This document shows positions 33,869 through 42,762 of a stretch of 49,500 nt of DNA, piece after piece. The stretch covers positions 1 through 49,500 of the forward strand of contig PBIL01000001.1 of NCBI GenBank assembly GCA_002720475.1. Reading direction: 5' to 3'. The stretch's first letter is position 1. Every line of letters begins with the position of its first letter. This DNA comes from Roseovarius sp. Lineage in GTDB: Bacteria; Pseudomonadota; Alphaproteobacteria; Rhodobacterales; Rhodobacteraceae. Position numbers and translations under genes: made by a program. The notes below the pieces were generated by a model. That model made no database searches, was not told the origin of the DNA, and saw only the letters and a list, made by a program, of their open reading frames with translations.

Positions 33869-34281
33869 GCTTCCTGATCGACACCAACATCATTTCGGAG
33901 GTGCGCAAGGGCGAGCGCTGCGATCCGGTCGTGGCGGTCTGGTGGTCGGGCGTCGCGGAGGACGACCTGTGGCTCAGCGCGCAGGTTCTGGGCGAGATCC
34001 GCAAGGGCGTGGAACTGGCGCGCCGCCGCGATCCCCGGAAGGCCGACGCTCTCGAGGCGTGGCTCGGCGACGTGATTGCGGGCTTCGGCGACCGGGTGCT
34101 GCCCGTCGACACGGCCGTGGCGGAGGAATGGGGACGGATGAACGCGATCCGTCCGGTGCCGGTCATCGACGCGCTGCTGGCGGCGACGGCCAAGGCCAAT
34201 GGTCTGACGCTGGTGACGCGAAACGGGGCGGATGTGGCCGGGCTGGACGTTGACGTGCTGAACCCGTTCAAGGCGACGTGA
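33865..34281 (+). CDS. vapC: VapC/FitB-type PIN-domain ribonuclease toxin
   Basis: A 138-residue PIN protein. The acidic residues of the active site are in FLIDTNIISEVRKG, VLGEIRKGVELARR, PVIDALLAATAKANG, and the final VTRNGADVAG (Asp-rich). This fits FitB/VapC RNases, which cut tRNA or rRNA when freed from VapB. The GTG start at 33865 lies within the antitoxin stop and couples their translation. It is the third toxin-antitoxin system besides CcdAB and HipBA on this stretch, in line with plasmid addiction. Confidence 0.88.
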   Translation: MSFLIDTNIISEVRKGERCDPVVAVWWSGVAEDDLWLSAQVLGEIRKGVELARRRDPRKADALEAWLGDVIAGFGDRVLPVDTAVAEEWGRMNAIRPVPVIDALLAATAKANGLTLVTRNGADVAGLDVDVLNPFKAT

Positions 34282-34440
34282 GCCGCGTGATCATCCCGCC
34301 CGCCTGCATCCCGCAGCGTGCGCATTGTGCCGCGCCCTGTGCAGCCCGCATCCCGTCTTGCGCCGCGTGTCCCCTGCGCTCAGGATGGGGCCACGGCCCC
34401 TCGCGGGCCATGCGCTGCCCCTGCCCGGAGCCTGCCGTTC

Positions 34441-36066
34441 ATGCCGCTTTCCCTCACCCGCCGTGCGCTGATCCGGGGTCTGGCCGGGCTGGGGCTGATG
34501 CCCGGGGGGGCGCTGGGGCAGGGGGGCGGGCCGATGGTGGCCCGGGGCGGTGCGATCCTGGTGCGGCGCGCGGCGCTCCTGCCGTTCGGGCCGGGCGGGC
34601 GGCTCCTGGCGCGGGTGACGATCCCCGAGACCAGCGCGCCGGTGCTGGGGGCCGAGCAGCGCGGCCCGGCGCACCGGCTGCTCTGGCAGATGGTCTTCGA
34701 GGGGCGCGCGGCGGGCAATCACGGCGATCTCTACGAGAATCGCGACCGCGGGCATTCGCGGCTGCCCGCCGAGGCGCATCCGCAGCTCACCCATGTGACC
34801 TATGACGCGGAGATGCGCGAGGCGCGGCTCGATTACGGGCTCGCCGGCCCGGTGATCTTCGACGCGCCGCTCATCGGCAATTCCTCCACCGCCGTGAAGG
34901 ACGGCCCGCTCTGGCGCTCGCTGCCGCGTCTGGCGCTGACGCAGCCGCAGGGCCCGGTCATGCTCTACCAGAATTACCTGGCCGGGCAGATCCATGTCTA
35001 TCCCGAGCATCGCGATCACGATCCCGGGCATGGCGATCTCTTCCCCGCCAACACGCCCTTCTTCCTCGTCTCGCAGGGGTCATCCTACACGGATCGTCCG
35101 CATCTCGAGGCGCTGGCGATGATCCTCGCGGCGCTGCGGCCCGAGACCAAGGCCTTCCTCCACGAGAGCCAGCTTCTGGCGGCCACGGTGCAGATGATCT
35201 TTCGCCGCAGCCTGGCACCGGTGCTGAGCCGCGAGGCCTATCGCTCGGGGCTGGCGCATCCGTCGGTCATTCCGCGCGATCGGATCAACCTGATGCGCAT
35301 GGTGAGCCTCGCCAATGCCCTGACGCCCGACACGGTGCCACCCATGGTGCGGATGGCGGTGCTGGAGGAGGACGAGGCCATCGAAGGCATCCACTATTTC
35401 GGCGAGGGGCTGGGCGAGCGGCTCTTCGACACGCCCGTGGCCATCGCCCGGATCTGGCGCAGCACGGCCCCGAGGCGCAGCATGGTGGTCTCGGTCGAGG
35501 CGACGCGCGACCTGCAGGGGCGCGCGCCGGAGTTTCACTGGCGCCTGTTGCGCGGCGATCCCGCGCGCAGCCGCATCGAGCCGCTGGACGCGCGCGGGTT
35601 GCGGGCGCGGATCACGCTCGACTGGCAATTGCCGCGCCCGGTGCCGGGGCAGGCGGGTCTGGTCTCGAACAGGGTCGATATCGGGGTCTTTGTCCGCAGC
35701 GGTGATCACGACAGCATGCCGGGGCTGATCTCGGTCCTCCTGCCGCAGCACGAGACGCGGCGTTATGGCCCCGGTCCCGATGGCGCGCTGCGGATCGAGA
35801 GCGTCGATTACCGCGTCCCGGAGGGGGTCTATGCCGATCCGGTGCTGTTTCCCCAGGCCGACTGGCGCGATGTCCATCGCTACGATGCCGAGGGGCACCT
35901 GTCGGGCTGGGACCGGCAGGGGGCGGAGGGGGTGCTGCGCTTCGATGCCGCCGGCCGGCACATCACCCCGGCCGGCCCGCAGCCGGTGCGCCATGTGGTC
36001 GAGCGGCCGCCGGGGCGCGCGCCCCGGGTCGTGCTGCGGACGGGGCCGGACAGCACGGCGGAGTGA
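34441..36066 (+). CDS. Tat-exported conserved protein of unknown function
   Basis: A 541-residue protein that I cannot name. The N-terminus is a twin-arginine signal (LTRRALIRGLAGLGLMPGGALG). The mature part is acidic and aromatic, with segments such as VMLYQNYLAGQIHVYPEHRDH and FFLVSQGSSYTDRPHLEALA, then MVVSVEATRDLQGRAPEFHW, LVSNRVDIGVFVRSGDHDS and a C-terminal beta-rich part with Arg/Asp-rich turns. The pattern suggests one or two beta-sandwich domains. There is no lipobox and no sorting tail. The start at 34441 gives a proper signal; the frame extends 41 residues upstream with no export signal. Its neighbours are vapBC and VPLPA-CTERM genes. A periplasmic or surface role is likely, its chemistry open. 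Confidence 0.7.
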   Translation: MPLSLTRRALIRGLAGLGLMPGGALGQGGGPMVARGGAILVRRAALLPFGPGGRLLARVTIPETSAPVLGAEQRGPAHRLLWQMVFEGRAAGNHGDLYENRDRGHSRLPAEAHPQLTHVTYDAEMREARLDYGLAGPVIFDAPLIGNSSTAVKDGPLWRSLPRLALTQPQGPVMLYQNYLAGQIHVYPEHRDHDPGHGDLFPANTPFFLVSQGSSYTDRPHLEALAMILAALRPETKAFLHESQLLAATVQMIFRRSLAPVLSREAYRSGLAHPSVIPRDRINLMRMVSLANALTPDTVPPMVRMAVLEEDEAIEGIHYFGEGLGERLFDTPVAIARIWRSTAPRRSMVVSVEATRDLQGRAPEFHWRLLRGDPARSRIEPLDARGLRARITLDWQLPRPVPGQAGLVSNRVDIGVFVRSGDHDSMPGLISVLLPQHETRRYGPGPDGALRIESVDYRVPEGVYADPVLFPQADWRDVHRYDAEGHLSGWDRQGAEGVLRFDAAGRHITPAGPQPVRHVVERPPGRAPRVVLRTGPDSTAE

Positions 36067-36275
36067 GGCGATTCGCATCCCGGGCGGGCGCGTGACCGGC
36101 GGGATTGTTTGCATGGAGACAACAGTTTGCACCCCCGCCGTGGATAGGCGTCGGGCCGCAGGACAATTGGCACCCCCTGTGGTTGAAAATCCGTTCGAGA
36201 CCTGGAGGCACACTTGTCAAGTGACATGATTGTGATCAAACCAAGGCAAAACCGGATCGGAAAGAGGGTGTTTTC

Positions 36276-36986
36276 ATGACCTGTCAGTTCAAGGCAAGGG
36301 CTCTGGCGGGGGCGGTCGCACTGTCGCTCGTGGCGGCGGGGGCGTCGGCGGGCACCGTGGACCTGACCTATATGGGAACCACGGCGACCAATCCGAAAAC
36401 GGTGAAGATCACCAACTCGCCGGTGGATGAGGCCGCAACTCATGTCTATGCCCATGGCTTCAGGATGCGGACCGATGCCGCCGATCCGCTGACCGAATTT
36501 CTTGCCTGGTGTCTGGATATTGCCAGCCTGTTGGGGACGGGCTCTGCCTTCGACTACAACATCACGGATACCCCGTTCTCGAACAGCTTCGGCCTTGACC
36601 CGCTCCAGCTTGGCCGCGTGCAGGCGATGTTCGACGCGAATTACGGCGGGCTCGACGACACGGACGGTGTTGAGGCTGCGGGTTTCCAGGTGGCGCTCTG
36701 GGATGCGCTCTATGACGATGACTGGAAAGCAACCACCGGGGATTTCACGGTCACGGCCTCTGATGCTGACGTCATCGCCCAGGCCAACAGCTACCTCACT
36801 ACTGCGCAGAGCCATGGCGGTGGCAAGGCGTTCAACCTGACCTTCTACGAGAGCACGGGCGAGGGGGCGGCGAAGAAGCAGAACCTCGTCTCGGTCGCGC
36901 CGGTGCCGCTGCCGGCGGCGGGGCTTCTCCTTCTGGGCGGTCTCGGGGGCCTTGTCGCCCTGCGGCGGCGCAAGCGGACGCTCTGA
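36276..36986 (+). CDS. VPLPA-CTERM sorting-domain protein
   Basis: A 236-residue exported protein. The signal peptide is AGAVALSLVAAGASA, followed by a beta-rich domain. The latter has features of surface or matrix proteins (ACWxLDIAS type Cys in LAWCLDIASLLG, GFQVALWDALYDDDW). The C-terminus has the canonical VPLPAAG, a hydrophobic LLLLGGLGGLVAL and RRRKRTL, recognised by exosortase XrtD. GAGGG lies about 10 bases before the ATG. A palindrome ACTTGTCAAGT lies about 65 bases upstream. It is the second sorted protein here; a weak terminator follows. Confidence 0.9.
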   Translation: MTCQFKARALAGAVALSLVAAGASAGTVDLTYMGTTATNPKTVKITNSPVDEAATHVYAHGFRMRTDAADPLTEFLAWCLDIASLLGTGSAFDYNITDTPFSNSFGLDPLQLGRVQAMFDANYGGLDDTDGVEAAGFQVALWDALYDDDWKATTGDFTVTASDADVIAQANSYLTTAQSHGGGKAFNLTFYESTGEGAAKKQNLVSVAPVPLPAAGLLLLGGLGGLVALRRRKRTL

Positions 36987-37311
36987 CCGATAAAATTCTG
37001 AAAACACGATGCAAAACGGCCGCCTCGCGCGGCCGTTCATGCGTTGTCCTGCCGGTTCCCGCCGCAGCAGGCGATTCGCGCCACGGCCCGGGGCCGCTGT
37101 TCGCAACCCGGCAACAATTCAGACGCGCCGCCCGGATTGATGGCGATTCTGAAATGCGGCCTGCAGAGATCGCGCAAAGGTTGTGGGGATTGCCGCATCG
37201 CACGCCGAAATCAGGGCGAAAATGAGGCCAAAACGTGAAATCCCTGTTTGCAGCGCGGCCCGCTTGGCGTATGGTGACGAGAGATAGACACCTTTGTGTG
37301 GGAGATTGTCG
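36987..37311. other. Intergenic region: weak terminator, shared motif, promoter
   Basis: About 325 bases without a gene. A 9-bp stem AACGGCCGC with 5-base loop (37015-37037) follows the first gene, with no clear U-run. Then comes the motif CGAAAATGAGGC (37217-37228) and a possible promoter TTTGCA, 17 bases, TATGGT (37247-37275) for the next gene. Confidence 0.5.
37247..37275 (+). promoter_or_regulatory. Candidate promoter of the third VPLPA-CTERM gene
   Basis: TTTGCA and TATGGT are 17 bases apart, about 37 bases before the start codon at 37312. The motif CGAAAATGAGGC lies 18 bases upstream of the -35 element and recurs in the promoter of the VPLPA-CTERM-like gene at 20536. Confidence 0.4.
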
Positions 37312-38010
37312 ATGAGTTTCATGAGCAACAATTTGAGCAAGAGTGCCTTGGGCGCGTTGGCTGCCGGGATTATGTCACTGGCTCCAGTGGGCGCGCAGGC
37401 ACTGACTGTTGAGTTTGACGACTCAAGCACGGCAGGTGTCGACTCCACACTGAGTGGGTCCGGGTCGGTCGGCACTCTCAGCACAAGCGTTGGCACCTAC
37501 TCTCTCTTGGCGTTTTCAGCATCAAGTTTCGATCTCGCCACTGAATCAGAGTTGAACTCGGTGTCCCTGGATATTTCGGGGGGAGTTGCAGGCAGCACCC
37601 TTACCATTCGTGTATCCGATACCGGATACAGTGGCGGCGCGGCAGCACCGTTGATCAGTCAGCTTTTCTTTGATGTGAACGGAACGGCGCTTGGCGACAC
37701 GATTTCGATTTCATCCTACGTCGATGATTCGGACACTCTGTTCGGGACGGGAACTCAGATCGGATCGACCATTACGGCAACAAATACGAGTGGAAGCTCG
37801 TCCTTTTCCTGGGGCGGGACTGAACTGGGAAGTCTTGCTTTAAGCCCTACCTTCTCGATAACCCAGATCATCGAAATCACACCATCATCAAATCGCACCT
37901 CGTTTGATGCAAAAACCGTTGCAGCGGTTCCGCTGCCCGCCGGTGGTCTGCTGCTGCTGACCGCGCTTGGCGGGGTCGCCGCGCTGCGCCGCAAGCGCAA
38001 GGCCGCGTAA
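37312..38010 (+). CDS. VPLPA-CTERM sorting-domain protein
   Basis: A 232-residue exported protein. The signal peptide is LSKSALGALAAGIMSLAPVGAQA. The body is poor in charged residues and rich in Ser, Thr and Gly (for example STLSGSGSVGTLSTSVG and SNTSGSSSFSWGG-like parts), as in adhesive or matrix proteins. The C-terminus carries VPLPAGG, a hydrophobic LLLLTALGGVAAL and RRKRKAA. GGGAG lies about 8 bases before ATG 37312. A strong terminator follows. XrtD would remove the tail after the PLPA motif. Confidence 0.9.
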   Translation: MSFMSNNLSKSALGALAAGIMSLAPVGAQALTVEFDDSSTAGVDSTLSGSGSVGTLSTSVGTYSLLAFSASSFDLATESELNSVSLDISGGVAGSTLTIRVSDTGYSGGAAAPLISQLFFDVNGTALGDTISISSYVDDSDTLFGTGTQIGSTITATNTSGSSSFSWGGTELGSLALSPTFSITQIIEITPSSNRTSFDAKTVAAVPLPAGGLLLLTALGGVAALRRKRKAA

Positions 38011-38037
38011 CGCTCCAGCGTTTCTCCGATCTTCAAG

Positions 38038-38064
38038 AGGGCCGCGCATCCGCGCGGCCCTTTT
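38038..38064 (+). terminator. Rho-independent terminator after the third VPLPA-CTERM gene
   Basis: A 10-bp perfect stem AGGGCCGCGC/GCGCGGCCCT with a 4-base loop is followed by TTTT. It separates this gene from the convergent polysaccharide operon. Confidence 0.78.
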
Positions 38065-38074
38065 CCCTTGCGCC

Positions 38075-38936
38075 TCAGATCTCCAGCCCCGCCGCCTGCC
38101 GCAGCATCCAGACCATGCGCAGGAGACGCAGCCGGGCGAGGGTGAGGGCGGCGCGCCAGCGCTCGCGCGGGCCCGAGAGGGCGGGGCTTGTCAGCACTTT
38201 CGGCAGATGCGCGAGGATGCTCGCGGGCATCAGTAGCCCCTTGAGCGCCCATTTCAGCCGCGCCATGGCACCGCCCCCGGTCTGGCCGAACATCTCCTGC
38301 GTGATCCGCCGCCACTTGCCCCGGAGCGCCGCCCAGTCGGCCCGCGAGGGATGGCCCACGCGCAGCCCGTCCTCGTAAGTAAGCCGGTAGCCCTTGGCGG
38401 TGGCGCGAAAGGACCAGTCGCGATCCTCCGACACGCCGCCGCGGAACGGGCCCACATCCTCGAACACCTCGCGGCGGGTGATCAGGTTGCCGGTGCCGGA
38501 AAATCCCTGCACCTCGATATACTGGCGGAAGTCGAAGGCGAAGACCGCCTCGAAAGCCTCGGCCCCGCTGCGCGGCGGCGGGGTCTCGTCGAAGACCTCG
38601 ACACGGCCGCCGATCAGGTCGGCCTTGCCCGCCACGGCGCGGCCCACGCTCACCCAGTCGGGCGCGGCCACGCAATCGGCATCGATGAACATCAGCAGCG
38701 GCGCCGTGGTCTCGGCCACGCCGCGATTGCGCGCGGCGGCCCGCCCCCCTCTCGGTCTCGGTCACGAAACGGACCGCCGGGAAGGCCGCCCGAAGCTCTG
38801 CCAGCGATTGCGTCGAGCCATTGTCGACGACGAGGATCTCGCAGCCCGCGAGATCGTTTTCCATGAGCGCCGCAAGGCAGCGCCCGAGCCGCGCCACGTC
38901 ATTGTAATGCGGGATGATGATCGCGATCCCGGGCAT
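38075..38936 (-). pseudogene. Family 2 glycosyltransferase gene with a frameshift
   Basis: The N-terminal part is in one frame (ATG 38936: GIAIIIPHYNDVARLGRCLA, LVVDNGSTQSLAEL) and the rest in another (LLMFIDADCVAAPDWVSVG with the DxD, FSGTGNLITRREVFEDVGPF, SEDRDWSFRATAKGY, and on to the stop at 38075). The frames meet at a run of six C (38744-38749; six G on the coding strand). One base less would give TETERGRAAARNRGVAETTA and a normal 286-residue GT2. It is either a sequencing error in the homopolymer or a real inactivating or phase-variable shift. It is the last gene of the operon ATPase-Wzz-kinase-glycosyltransferase. Confidence 0.8.
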
Positions 38937-38946
38937 TTCCCCGCCT

Positions 38947-39771
38947 TCAGTAATACTCGTACCCTTCGGCCTCGCTCACATAGCGGCACTTGTTGAGCAC
39001 GATCCCCATCACGTTGGTGAGTTCCGCCACCTGCCGCTCGGCCTGGTCGATCCGGCTCATCGGCGTGGCCTCGGCGGCGGCGATGATCACCGCGCAATCG
39101 ACATTCTGCAGGAAGGCGATGTTGTCGTCGCTGGCATTGAGCGGCGAGATGTCGAAAAGCGTCAGATCGGCCGCAAACTCCGCATCGATCCGTGCCAGGG
39201 CCTCGCGGGTGTCACGGCTGAGCAGGAGCCCCGACGGGTTGGAGGCGGGCTCCCTGTTGAAGCCGAAGGCCACCCGGTTGCCCAGCCGCCGCCCGTGTTC
39301 GGAAAAGCGTACATGGCCGTCGAGCACATCGGCCATGGAATGATCCGGCATCTGGCCAAGGATCCTGTGAAGCGTCGGCCGGCGCAGGTCGAGGTCGAGG
39401 CAGAGGATGCGCATGTCGCGCTGCCGCTCGAAGCTGAAGGCCAGATTGGCGAGCGTGGTGGTCTTGCCCGCCCCCATGTCGGGCGAGACGATCGCCACCC
39501 GGTGCCAGCCATTGGTTTGAGCCTGATGGATGATCTTGGTGCGCAGGAGGTCATAGGGCGCGGCCTCGCGCCCGCTGTCGGTGGCGACCACCCGATGCTT
39601 TCGGAGCAGCGCCCGGTTGAGCTTGAAGGGGGCCAGCGCCGCCCAGCACTCATCCACCGTCGGCGTGGCCGGTGCTTCGGGGGTCCCGGTGGCGGGCTCG
39701 GGTGCCTGTGTCGTCCTGCCCTTCTGCCGCTCGGCGCGGGCCTTGCCCAGAGCTTCCTGAATGCGTTCCAT
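38947..39771 (-). CDS. BY-kinase/CpsD-type ATPase for exopolysaccharide chain-length control
   Basis: A 274-residue cytoplasmic kinase of the CpsD/CapB/XrtA-associated type. Walker A is IVSPDMGAGKTTT (about residues 95-106), Walker A' is LCLDLDLRRP (about 123-132), and the Walker B is DLTLFDISPLN. The C-terminal tail has Tyr264, 271, 273 and 274 for autophosphorylation. The N-terminal 60 residues form a basic, Pro/Ala-rich arm. It pairs with the Wzz-like membrane protein upstream (30 bases away), regulating polymer length through a phosphorylation cycle. Expression is with the ATPase and Wzz genes. Confidence 0.9.
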   Translation of the reverse strand: MERIQEALGKARAERQKGRTTQAPEPATGTPEAPATPTVDECWAALAPFKLNRALLRKHRVVATDSGREAAPYDLLRTKIIHQAQTNGWHRVAIVSPDMGAGKTTTLANLAFSFERQRDMRILCLDLDLRRPTLHRILGQMPDHSMADVLDGHVRFSEHGRRLGNRVAFGFNREPASNPSGLLLSRDTREALARIDAEFAADLTLFDISPLNASDDNIAFLQNVDCAVIIAAAEATPMSRIDQAERQVAELTNVMGIVLNKCRYVSEAEGYEYY

Positions 39772-39801
39772 CTCAAGCCCTCCTGAAATCGCTGTGACCT
39801 G

Positions 39802-41355
39802 TCACCAGCGCACTCCGATCTTGTTCATGGCACGATCGGCCAGCAGGTCGAGCGGCAGGTAATAAAGATGTATGGCATAGACGGCAGCCGGCAGCCCGAC
39901 AAGGATCGCCAGATAGAGGGTGATCTTGATCAGGCGCTTCCAGAAGACCTCGGAGCGGCTGCGCATGTAGGGCAGGGTCGCCAGGGGGCGCACGCCGATG
40001 CGCTTGACGATATCCTCGGGCCGCCGGGCGGTGCGGTTCAGAAGCTCGATCAGGAGGACCAGGCCGATCCCCGTGAGGATGCCGAACATCGTTCCGCCCC
40101 CGGCAATGAGCATCCGGTTGGGCTTGGTGGGCGTGTTCGGCACGGCGGGCGGCTCGATGACGGAAATCCGCTGCCCGCGGGAGAGCGACTCGATCCGCTC
40201 GCCTGTGCTGGCCTGGGCCAGGCGATCGACCGCGAGGTTGTACTGTTCCTCGATATTGGCATAGGCGCGCGTCAATTCGTCCAGCGCCACGGTATTGGCC
40301 GGGGTTCTCGCCAGCGACTCCGACAGCTCTGCCAGCCGGTCCTCGGTCTCGGCGCGCTGCTCCTGCAGCATCGAGATGCGCGTGTCGATCTCGCTCAGCT
40401 GCAGATCGAGCATGGTCGCGCCGGGACGCTGGGGGGCAGGCGCTGCCGCGTCCGGGGCGTCCTCGGGGGCCTTCGCGAGCCGCTCCTCGATCTGGGCGAT
40501 CCGGGCCTGCAGAACCCTGACCCGGGGGTTTGTCTCCGAATAGACCGACAGCGCCTCGTCAAGCTGGGCCCGAAGCTCCTGAAGGCGCTCTTCGTCGGGG
40601 GAGAGCCGGGGCGCGGCCTGCTCTTCGGTTATCTGTCCCGTCGCCTCGAAAACCTCCACCAGCCGGGTGCGCTGGTTGCGCAGGGTCGCTATGTCCCGAT
40701 CGATCTGGCGCACCTGTTCCTGCAGCGTGGCCTGCTGATCGAGCCGGTATTCGAGGCTGTCGGGCAGGGCCCCGGAGTTCTTGGTCTTGAACTCCAGGAT
40801 GCGCGCGCTTTGCGCATCCAGATCCTGTCCCAGCCGCGCGACCTCCTGCTGGAAGAACTCGAGCGTGTTGCCGGCCCGTGTCGTGCGGAACTCGGCATTC
40901 TGCTGTTCGATCAGGGTCAGGTATTCGTTGAGCACCCCGGCGGCGATCTGCGGGCTGCGGGCCTCGAAGGTGATGTTCATGATCGGGGTCGGGTTGCGGC
41001 CTCCCGGCGTCTGAATGATGGTGCGGGCGCTCATGGCCTCCACGATCTCGTCGGCGGTCATCTCCTGGATATCCTCGAAAGCGTTCTGGTTGCGCGCCAC
41101 GGCGAGCAGGTTGGCCCGCGTCATCAGCCGCTGTTCGATGATCTCGAGCTGCTCGGCAAGACCCACCATGACCGTCGAGCTTGCCAGTTCCGCAGGGATC
41201 TGTGGCCCCTCCAGAAGCAGGCGGGTCTGCGACTCGTAGGCCGGTGGCAGGGTGAAGGCGGCGATCACCGAAACGGCCGTCACGATCACCGAGACGATGA
41301 GGAAATAATGCAGCCGCCGCAGGAAAATGGAGAAGTAATACTTGAGGTCACTCAT
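39802..41355 (-). CDS. Wzz/GumC-type polysaccharide chain-length determinant
   Basis: A 517-residue polysaccharide co-polymerase. TM1 is FLIVSVIVTAVSVIAAFTLP (about residues 18-37). The periplasmic part has long coiled coils (about 170-400; Gln/Glu/Arg-rich). TM2 is MLIAGGGTMFGILTGIGLVL (about 424-443), followed by the usual cytoplasmic VKRIGVRPLATLPY. Unlike E. coli Wzz there is a third hydrophobic segment near the end (ITLYLAILVGLPAAVYAIHL). This form goes with the exosortase-linked (XrtA/EpsG type) systems. The ATG overlaps the stop of the preceding ATPase gene (ATGA). The partner kinase is encoded 30 bases downstream. Confidence 0.9.
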   Translation of the reverse strand: MSDLKYYFSIFLRRLHYFLIVSVIVTAVSVIAAFTLPPAYESQTRLLLEGPQIPAELASSTVMVGLAEQLEIIEQRLMTRANLLAVARNQNAFEDIQEMTADEIVEAMSARTIIQTPGGRNPTPIMNITFEARSPQIAAGVLNEYLTLIEQQNAEFRTTRAGNTLEFFQQEVARLGQDLDAQSARILEFKTKNSGALPDSLEYRLDQQATLQEQVRQIDRDIATLRNQRTRLVEVFEATGQITEEQAAPRLSPDEERLQELRAQLDEALSVYSETNPRVRVLQARIAQIEERLAKAPEDAPDAAAPAPQRPGATMLDLQLSEIDTRISMLQEQRAETEDRLAELSESLARTPANTVALDELTRAYANIEEQYNLAVDRLAQASTGERIESLSRGQRISVIEPPAVPNTPTKPNRMLIAGGGTMFGILTGIGLVLLIELLNRTARRPEDIVKRIGVRPLATLPYMRSRSEVFWKRLIKITLYLAILVGLPAAVYAIHLYYLPLDLLADRAMNKIGVRW

Positions 41356-42209
41356 GTCTTGTCGCTTTCCTCGGCGGCCAGGGTGGCGGCAAAGAACAGC
41401 CCGTCATCGAGCACGTTCTGCAGGATCTCTTCCGTCACGGTTCTCTGTTCCTTGCTCCAGGTATAGACCATGGCAATGTCGCAGAGCTGGTTGACCAGCC
41501 GCGGCACGCCTTCGGTCTGTTCATGCACCATGCGGCAGGCCCCTTCGGTGAACTCCTCGCCGCTGCCGCCCACGGTCCGCAGCCGGTGCCGGACATACTC
41601 CGCCACGGTCCCGGCATCCATTGCCGGGATGTGAAAGCTGGCGGCCACGCGCTGCGCCAGCTGCTTCATCTTCGGGCTGCGGATCACGTCGCGCAACTCG
41701 GGCTGCCCGACAAGGATGAGCTGGATCAGCTCATCCTTGTTGGCGTTGATATTTGTCAGCATGCGCAGTTCCTCAAGCCCTTCCATGGACAGGTTCTGCG
41801 CCTCGTCGAAGATCAGCACGACGCGCCGCTCCGCAGCATATTCGGCGATCAGGAAATCCTGGAGCGCCTGGAATTTCTGCACATAGGTCGCGCCCTTTGG
41901 CACCTCGACCGACAGCGCGTTCAGCACCCATTGCAGCAGTTCGCCCCGCCCGCCCTGGGCGTTGGAGATCAGCCCGATGGTGATCGAATCGTCGGTATTC
42001 TTCAGAAGATGCTGCACGAGCGTGGTCTTGCCCGATCCGATCTCGCCGGTGATCACGGTGATGGGCGCGCGCGAGAAGATGCCGTAATCGAGGATCGTGT
42101 AGGCGTTGCGATGCGCCTTCGACCAGTAGAGAAAGGACGGATCGGGCAGGAGCGTGAAGGGACGTTCCGACAGGCCGAAATAATCTGCGTAAAGGGTCTC
42201 GGGTTTCAT
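41352..42209 (-). CDS. Exosortase-associated AAA ATPase (ExeA/XrtA-ATPase-like)
   Basis: A 285-residue ATPase. It begins with the family mark YFGLSERPFTLLPDPSFLYW, then Walker A VITGEIGSGKTTL (about residues 52-64), Walker B RVVLIFDEAQNLS (about 129-141) and the sensor ILVGQPELRDV. This matches the GspA/ExeA-like ATPase found beside exosortase and Wzz genes; its role there is not established, perhaps to drive assembly of the secretion complex. ATG 42209 gives the usual N-terminus; the frame continues 118 residues upstream without similarity. It is the first gene of the four-gene operon, and the promoter should lie in the 553-bp gap to the divergent sugar transferase. Confidence 0.85.
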   Translation of the reverse strand: MKPETLYADYFGLSERPFTLLPDPSFLYWSKAHRNAYTILDYGIFSRAPITVITGEIGSGKTTLVQHLLKNTDDSITIGLISNAQGGRGELLQWVLNALSVEVPKGATYVQKFQALQDFLIAEYAAERRVVLIFDEAQNLSMEGLEELRMLTNINANKDELIQLILVGQPELRDVIRSPKMKQLAQRVAASFHIPAMDAGTVAEYVRHRLRTVGGSGEEFTEGACRMVHEQTEGVPRLVNQLCDIAMVYTWSKEQRTVTEEILQNVLDDGLFFAATLAAEESDKT

Positions 42210-42762
42210 GAGTGTCTTTCGGAACGCGCCTGCAGGCCAATATCCGCGGGTGTCATGCCGGGGATATGGTACGGATGCCGTGCCATCAAGGTAAGAATCC
42301 CCCATCATGTGCCTGCGCCGTTCTGTCCCGGTCTCCTGCCGGATGTAGAAACCCATTCCCGCACCTTGATGGCAGGAATGGGAAGAATGCGGGGCTTGCG
42401 GCATGGCCGGACCTTTTTCAGGAGCGGGACGGCCGCGAATCGGGTACACTTGTTCCTGAACGATTTCGGCGTAAAAGCGTGTTTGTTTCGCGTCTGGTGA
42501 CAATGCTCCGAAAGATGCCGGAGCAATCATCAGTCGCGCACCTCCGAAGCAGATGAAATTCAAGACTTTCAGGGACTTGACACAAAAATTCAGGGAATCT
42601 GGCCAAATTATGTCTTGTTTTGGGCACCCCGGACGTGTTCAGTGTTTGAGGGGGCGTGAACACGGGTCACGCAAGGCTCGCCAGATGACGGATTTCAGGG
42701 GGTCTGTCAGCATTCGGCGCAAGTTTCATTGACGCGTGTAAGATGTGAGTAGGGGATATTAC
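42210..42762. other. Divergent promoter region between the ATPase and sugar transferase genes
   Basis: 553 bases with no supported gene. An inverted repeat CGTGTTCA...TGAACACG (42634-42641 and 42657-42664) overlaps a second one, CGTGA...TCACG (about 42655-42671). A TTGACA (42577-42582) may be a -35 but has no good -10 at 17 bases. Another hairpin, TGCTCCG/CGGAGCA, lies near 42505-42532. The inverted repeats are candidate operators for the exopolysaccharide operons. Confidence 0.45.

Noticed and set aside
34318-34440. Upstream extension of the Tat-exported protein gene
   Set aside because: The extra 41 residues are Pro/Arg/Ala-rich with several Cys, and would hide the twin-arginine signal. 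The ATG at 34441 gives a proper signal.
41352-42563. 403-residue version of the AAA ATPase
   Set aside because: The first 118 residues have no similarity to the family, and the usual N-terminus begins at ATG 42209.
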